Positions 60,169-64,000 of a stretch of 64,000 bases of DNA are shown here, piece by piece. The position numbers and the translations under genes are program-made. The notes below the pieces were generated by a model, which was not told where the DNA came from, did no database searches, and saw only the letters and a program-made list of their open reading frames with translations. How positions within the stretch are numbered: position 1 is the stretch's first letter; each line of letters begins with the position of its first letter. The stretch spans positions 434,001-498,000 of the forward strand of contig CAVZYJ010000013.1 of assembly GCA_963779485.1 (NCBI GenBank), in the 5' to 3' direction. This stretch comes from CAVVJA01 sp963779485 (lineage in GTDB: Bacteria > Actinomycetota > Actinomycetes > Mycobacteriales > Jatrophihabitantaceae).

Positions 60169-62145
60169 GTGACCTCGACCCGCCCGCAGCGCGCCGGGCG
60201 GGTGGCCGCGACTACCGACGCGGTGGCCCACCTGATGGTCGATGTGCCGCTCGCCCACCTCGACCGGCCGTTCGACTATCTCGTGCCGGCCGAGCTGGAC
60301 GAGGCCGTGGTCCCGGGCGTGCGCGTCCGGGTGCGGTTCGCCGGCCGACTCGTCGACGGGTTCGTTCTCGACCGTGGGCCGTCGAGCGACCACGACGGCC
60401 GGCTGGCCTTTCTGGATCGGGTGGTGGGCCGGGAGCCCGCGCTGACCCCGGAGACCGCGACGCTGTTCCGCGCGGTGGCCGACCGGTATGCCGGCACGTT
60501 CGCCGATGTCGTGCGACTGGGCGTGCCCGCGCGACACGCCGGCGCGGAGTCCCGACCGCTTCCGGCCGCCGGACCCGTTCCCGCCGGAGCGGTCCCCGCC
60601 GGACCGGTCCCGGGCTGGGATCGATACCGGGCCGGTCCGTCCTTCCTGGCCGCCGTCCGTGACCGGCGTCCCGCTCGGGCCGCCTGGTCGGCGCTCGCCG
60701 GCGAGGCGTGGCCGGAACGACTCGCGGAAGCCGTCGCCACCGCGCTCGCGGTCAATCGCGGCGCGCTGGTCGTGGTTCCGGATGCCCGGGATCTGGCCCG
60801 GCTGGACGCGGCGATGACCGGCCGGCTCGGCCGCGACCGGTACGTCGCGTTGTCCGCTGATCTCGGGCCGGCCGAGCGGTACCGGCGCTGGCTGGCGGTC
60901 CGGCGGGGGGCCGTGCGCGCGGTCATCGGCACTCGAGCCGCGGGGTTCGCCCCCGTCGCCGACCTCGGCCTTCTCGCGATCTGGGACGACGGCGACGACC
61001 TGTACGCCGAGCCTCGGGCGCCCTACCCGCACGCCCGCGACGTCCTGATAGTGCGGTCTACGCTCACCGGCGCGGCCCTGCTCGTCGGCGGTTACGTGCG
61101 AACCGCAGAGACGGCCCAGTTGGTCGAGACCGGCTGGGCCCACGAAATCGTGGCTGATCGGTCGGTCATCCGGGCGGCGGCACCCCGCATCTCCGCGATC
61201 GGCGACGACGCCGAGCGGGCGCGCGACCCTGCGGCCACCGCGGCCCGGCTGCCCAGCCTGGCCTGGCGGGCCGCCCGAGACGCGCTCGAGAGCGGCCGCC
61301 CGGTTCTCGTGCAGGTCGCCCGGCGGGGTTACGTCCCGGCCCTGGCCTGCGTCCGGGATCGCACCCCGGCCCGATGCCCGACGTGCTCCGGCCCCCTCGC
61401 GACCACGTCGGGCCACGCGATCCCGAGCTGTCGCTGGTGCGGCCGACCGGCCGGGTCGTGGCGCTGCCCGCGGTGTGGCGGGCGGCGAATGCGGGCGCTC
61501 GTCGTCGGCTCGGCCCGTACCGCGGAGGAGCTGGGCCGGGCGTTCCCGGGCGTGCCGGTGCGCACATCGAGTGGGGATACGGTGCTGGCCCAGGTACCGG
61601 ACGGGCCGGGTCTGGTCGTCGCCACGCCGGGCGCCGAGCCCCCGGCCGACGGAGGCTACGGGGCGGCGTTGCTCCTCGACGGCTGGGCCCTGCTCTCCCG
61701 AGCCGACTTGCGGGCCGCGGAGGAGACCTTTCGCCGATGGTCCAACGCGGCCGCGCTCGTCCGATCGGATGGTCGGGTCGTGATCGGGGCCGAGGCCGCC
61801 GTCCCCACGGTGCAAGCGCTCGTGCGGTGGGACGCGGCCGGTCACGCCGCCCGGGAACTTGCCGAACGGGCCGCGCTGGGGTTCCCGCCCGCCGTGCGGA
61901 TGGCGTCGCTGACCGGGGCGCCGGGCGCGGTGGCTGATGTCATCGAACTCGCGCAGCTGCCGGAGCCGAGCGAGGTGATCGGGCCGGTTCCCACCGACGA
62001 CGACGGGCAGCGCCTGCTCGTCCGGGTGCCACGCCAGCTCGGCGGGGAACTGGCGGCCTCGCTCAAGGCCGCCGCCGCGATCCGGTCGGCCCGCAAGGCC
62101 GCCGACCCGGTGCGGATCGTGCTCGATCCCACCGTGCTGTTCTAG
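60169..62145 (+). CDS. priA: Degenerate PriA-like primosomal protein
   Basis: A 658-residue PriA homologue. The zinc-binding cysteines are present (CPTCSGPL, CRWCGRPA, CPRCGG), and the N-terminal DNA-binding part begins VDVPLAHLDRPFDYLVP. The helicase Walker A loop is absent and the DEXH box reads WDDGDD, so ATP-driven unwinding is probably lost, as in other actinobacteria. The role may be structural, loading replication proteins at restarted forks. It starts at a GTG, with TAGGAC 7 bases upstream. Confidence 0.9.
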   Translation: MTSTRPQRAGRVAATTDAVAHLMVDVPLAHLDRPFDYLVPAELDEAVVPGVRVRVRFAGRLVDGFVLDRGPSSDHDGRLAFLDRVVGREPALTPETATLFRAVADRYAGTFADVVRLGVPARHAGAESRPLPAAGPVPAGAVPAGPVPGWDRYRAGPSFLAAVRDRRPARAAWSALAGEAWPERLAEAVATALAVNRGALVVVPDARDLARLDAAMTGRLGRDRYVALSADLGPAERYRRWLAVRRGAVRAVIGTRAAGFAPVADLGLLAIWDDGDDLYAEPRAPYPHARDVLIVRSTLTGAALLVGGYVRTAETAQLVETGWAHEIVADRSVIRAAAPRISAIGDDAERARDPAATAARLPSLAWRAARDALESGRPVLVQVARRGYVPALACVRDRTPARCPTCSGPLATTSGHAIPSCRWCGRPAGSWRCPRCGGRRMRALVVGSARTAEELGRAFPGVPVRTSSGDTVLAQVPDGPGLVVATPGAEPPADGGYGAALLLDGWALLSRADLRAAEETFRRWSNAAALVRSDGRVVIGAEAAVPTVQALVRWDAAGHAARELAERAALGFPPAVRMASLTGAPGAVADVIELAQLPEPSEVIGPVPTDDDGQRLLVRVPRQLGGELAASLKAAAAIRSARKAADPVRIVLDPTVLF

Positions 62146-62174
62146 TGTCCCCAAGCCGGCTGCGGTGCCATCCG

Positions 62175-62180
62175 TAGGAT
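62175..62180 (+). promoter_or_regulatory. -10 hexamer TAGGAT, probable leaderless def start
   Basis: TAGGAT ends 7 bases before the def GTG and fits TANNNT. No ribosome binding site lies between, so transcription probably starts at the GTG. Confidence 0.45.
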
Positions 62181-62187
62181 CAGACGA

Positions 62188-62739
62188 GTGACGCGGCAGA
62201 CGATCCGGCTGTTCGGCGATCCCGTGCTGCGCACGCCGGCGGAACCGGTGACGACCTTCGATCGGGAGCTACGCACGCTGGTCGCTGATCTCACCGAGAC
62301 GATGCTCGCCGCGCCCGGCTCCGGCCTGGCCGCCCCGCAGATCGGGGTCGGACTGCGGGTCTTCACCTACCACATCGACGACGAGCAGGCCGGCCACCTG
62401 ATCAACCCGGCGCTGCACTTTCCGTCCCCGGAGGATCAGGACGGCCCGGAAGGGTGCCTGTCGATACCGGGACTCGCGTTCGACTGTGCCCGGCGCGAAC
62501 ATGTCGTAGCGCACGGGCAGAACATGTGGGGCGACCCGGTCACGATCGAGGGCACGGCGCAGCTGTCCCGATGCATCCAGCACGAGACCGACCATCTCGA
62601 CGGGGTGCTGTTCATCGACCGGCTGGATGCCGAGACCCGCAAGGCTGCGATGCGGGCGATCCGGGAGAGCGAGTGGTTCGGCGCCACTCCTGCGATCGTG
62701 AAGGTGAGCCCGCACCCGATGCTGGGCCGGGCGCTATGA
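62188..62739 (+). CDS. def: Peptide deformylase
   Basis: Def removes the formyl group from new proteins. The 183-residue protein has motif 1 GSGLAAPQIGVGLRV, motif 2 EGCLSIPG with the metal cysteine, and motif 3 QHETDHLDGVLF. The GTG start is adjacent to a TANNNT hexamer. The fmt gene, whose product works opposite to Def at the start of translation, follows by 46 bases. Confidence 0.97.
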   Translation: MTRQTIRLFGDPVLRTPAEPVTTFDRELRTLVADLTETMLAAPGSGLAAPQIGVGLRVFTYHIDDEQAGHLINPALHFPSPEDQDGPEGCLSIPGLAFDCARREHVVAHGQNMWGDPVTIEGTAQLSRCIQHETDHLDGVLFIDRLDAETRKAAMRAIRESEWFGATPAIVKVSPHPMLGRAL

Positions 62740-62785
62740 GCGAGCATCGTCGGCCAGGGCGCCCTGGTTCGCGGAGCTCTGGCTG

Positions 62786-63736
62786 ATGCGGCTGGCGTTC
62801 GCCGGTACGCCGAGCACGGCGGTGCCGTCGCTGCGCGCCCTGCTCGGCTCGCCCCGTCACGAGGTCGTCGCCGTGATCACCCGCCCGCACGCCCGGGCCG
62901 GGCGGGGACGCCCGGAGCTCGCGTCGCCCGTCGAAGCGGTCGCCGTCGAGGCCGGCGTGCCGGTCCTCGCCCCGCCGAAGGCCGGTGATCCAGACTTCCT
63001 GGCCCGGCTGGCTGAGCTTCGGGTCGACTGCTGTCCGGTCGTCGCCTACGGCGCGCTCCTGCCGGCCGCGGCGCTGGCGATACCGGAGCACGGCTGGGTC
63101 AACCTGCACTTCTCGCTGTTGCCGGCCTGGCGCGGCGCGGCGCCCGTGCAGCGGGCCATTCTCGCCGGCGACGACATCACCGGAGCGTCGACCTTCCAGA
63201 TCGAGGCCGGTCTCGACACCGGGCCGGTGTATGGGGTCGTGACCGAGCCGATCCGGCCCTCGGATACGGCGGGCGAGCTGCTGGCGCGCCTGGCCGACTC
63301 CGGTGCCCAGCTGCTGGTCGCGACGATGGACGGGATCGCGGACGGCAGCCTCGTCCCGCGCCCACAATCGGGGGACGGGGTGTCGATCGCGGCCAAGATC
63401 ACGGTGGCCGACGCGCACGTCGACTGGTCGGCCCCCGGACGGCAGGTGGACCGCCAGGTACGAGCGTGCACGCCGGCGCCTGGGGCGTGGACGACGTTCC
63501 GCGGCGAGCGGCTCAAGCTCGGCCCCGTCTCGTGTCCCGACGGCGCGACGCCAGCGACCAACGGTGGGAGGTCGCCCGGAGCCTTGTCGATCCTCGCCGA
63601 CGAGGTCGCGGTCGACACGGCGACCGGCTCGGTCCGGCTCGGCTGGGTGCAGCCGGCCGGGCGCCGCTCGATGCCGGCCGTGGCCTGGGCGAGGGGCGCG
63701 CGGCCGCAGCCCGGAGAGCGTCTTGGCGTCGTCTGA
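62786..63736 (+). CDS. fmt: Methionyl-tRNA formyltransferase
   Basis: Fmt formylates initiator Met-tRNA. The 316-residue protein has LAFAGTPSTAVPSLRALL, the folate and catalytic part NLHFSLLPAWRGAAPVQRAI, and ASTFQIEAGLDTGPVY; the C-terminal domain ends RPQPGERLGVV. The ATG fits the family. Its end overlaps the rsmB TTG by 14 bases. Confidence 0.97.
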   Translation: MRLAFAGTPSTAVPSLRALLGSPRHEVVAVITRPHARAGRGRPELASPVEAVAVEAGVPVLAPPKAGDPDFLARLAELRVDCCPVVAYGALLPAAALAIPEHGWVNLHFSLLPAWRGAAPVQRAILAGDDITGASTFQIEAGLDTGPVYGVVTEPIRPSDTAGELLARLADSGAQLLVATMDGIADGSLVPRPQSGDGVSIAAKITVADAHVDWSAPGRQVDRQVRACTPAPGAWTTFRGERLKLGPVSCPDGATPATNGGRSPGALSILADEVAVDTATGSVRLGWVQPAGRRSMPAVAWARGARPQPGERLGVV

Positions 63737-64000
63737 TCCGGCCCGTCGAGCGGCCTACGACCTGCTACGCGCCGTCGATACCGACGGCGCGTACGCCAAC
63801 ATTCGGCTGCCGGCATTGCTGACCGGCTCGGTCGTTGACCGGACGCGACGCCGCGTTCGCCACCGAGCTCGGCTACGGAACGTTGCGCGCCGCCGGCACG
63901 CTCGACGAGATCATCGCCGCCTGCAGCGAGCGGCCGCCGGCGAGCATCGACCCGTCGGTGCGCGACCTGCTCCGGCTGGGCGCCTACCAGGCCCTGCGCA
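63723..64000 (+). CDS. rsmB: 16S rRNA m5C967 methyltransferase RsmB, partial, one frame break
   Basis: Only the N-terminal NusB-like domain is in the window. It opens SSDPARRAAYDLLRAVDTDG and YANIRLPALLTG, then the frame must shift near 63834 to give LTGRDAAFATELGYGTLRAA and DEIIAACSERPPASIDPSVR. The shift is +1, as in alaS, aroQ and pyrC. The TTG at 63723 has CCGGAGAG upstream. The def-fmt-rsmB order is standard. The gene continues past the right edge. Confidence 0.85.
   Translation, partial: MASSDPARRAAYDLLRAVDTDGAYANIRLPALLTGSVVDRTRRRVRHRARLRNVARRRHARRDHRRLQRAAAGEHRPVGARPAPAGRLPGPA

Noticed and set aside
60082..62154. A 690-codon minus-strand reading frame opposite priA
   Set aside because: It is the mirror of a GC-rich gene, has low-complexity Arg/Gly/Pro composition and no family motif; priA on the other strand is clearly real.

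Overview
This 64 kb window is chromosomal DNA from a high-GC actinobacterium (class Actinomycetia). The signs are the uniformly GC-rich third codon positions, the many GTG/TTG starts, and actinobacterial marker genes: bldD with a c-di-GMP motif, a degenerate priA, the split pyrK/pyrD pair, DUF948 upstream of alaS, and a mycobacterial-type LexA box before ruvC. The gene order resembles Frankia/Jatrophihabitans-like lineages, but the genus cannot be resolved from the sequence alone. Nearly every gene is core housekeeping. There is no phage, CRISPR array, insertion sequence or RNA gene, and no gene-free stretch exceeds 300 bases.

Layout. 1-9.1 kb: a partial gene, a repeat-filled gap, a DUF3048 protein, vitamin B6 synthesis (pdxS, a methyltransferase, pdxT), a P-type ATPase on the minus strand, yebC, an SRPBCC protein and an M50 protease. 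9.3-18.5 kb: ruvCAB behind an SOS box, then yajC-secD-secF-apt-relA. 18.6-25.6 kb: a cyclophilin, a metallo-beta-lactamase-fold hydrolase, hisS-aspS, a sortase-type LAFTG surface protein and an acyl-CoA dehydrogenase. 25.7-41 kb: rarA, two small membrane proteins, alaS-ruvX-mltG-aroE, a molybdenum/formate dehydrogenase maturation group (fdhD, DUF6457, mobA), a prepilin peptidase-like gene, aroC-aroK-aroB-aroQ, efp-nusB, and bldD facing away from the pyrimidine genes. 41-51.7 kb: the complete UMP operon pyrR-pyrB-pyrC-(PH-like)-carA-carB-pyrK-pyrD-pyrF, led by a PyrR-binding hairpin beside the pyrR ribosome binding site. 51.7-56.5 kb: an insert on the minus strand with a methyltransferase, an aldo/keto reductase and pntAA-pntAB-pntB, sitting where actinobacteria usually carry mihF. 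56.7-64 kb: gmk-rpoZ-coaBC-metK-priA-def-fmt-rsmB.

The strongest unexplained signal is a family of six near-identical palindromic elements, 46-47 bp long (starts at 18511, 25597, 34464, 40486, 56616 and 60071). Each has 12-14 bp arms reading GTGATCTTGGACTT / AAGTCCAAGATCAC, extended by matching flanks in some copies, around an 18-19 base centre that often forms a smaller hairpin with a compensatory base change. They occur only between genes: four between convergent genes, one after metK, and one just upstream of gmk. At 34464-34510 a single copy supplies the TGA stop codons of both convergent neighbours.

A second pattern is that six reading-frame breaks fall inside single-copy, mostly essential genes: alaS (two), mltG, aroQ, pyrC and rsmB. 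In each case the downstream frame continues the family alignment, so uncorrected sequencing indels are the likeliest cause. I annotate these genes as full length with the break marked.
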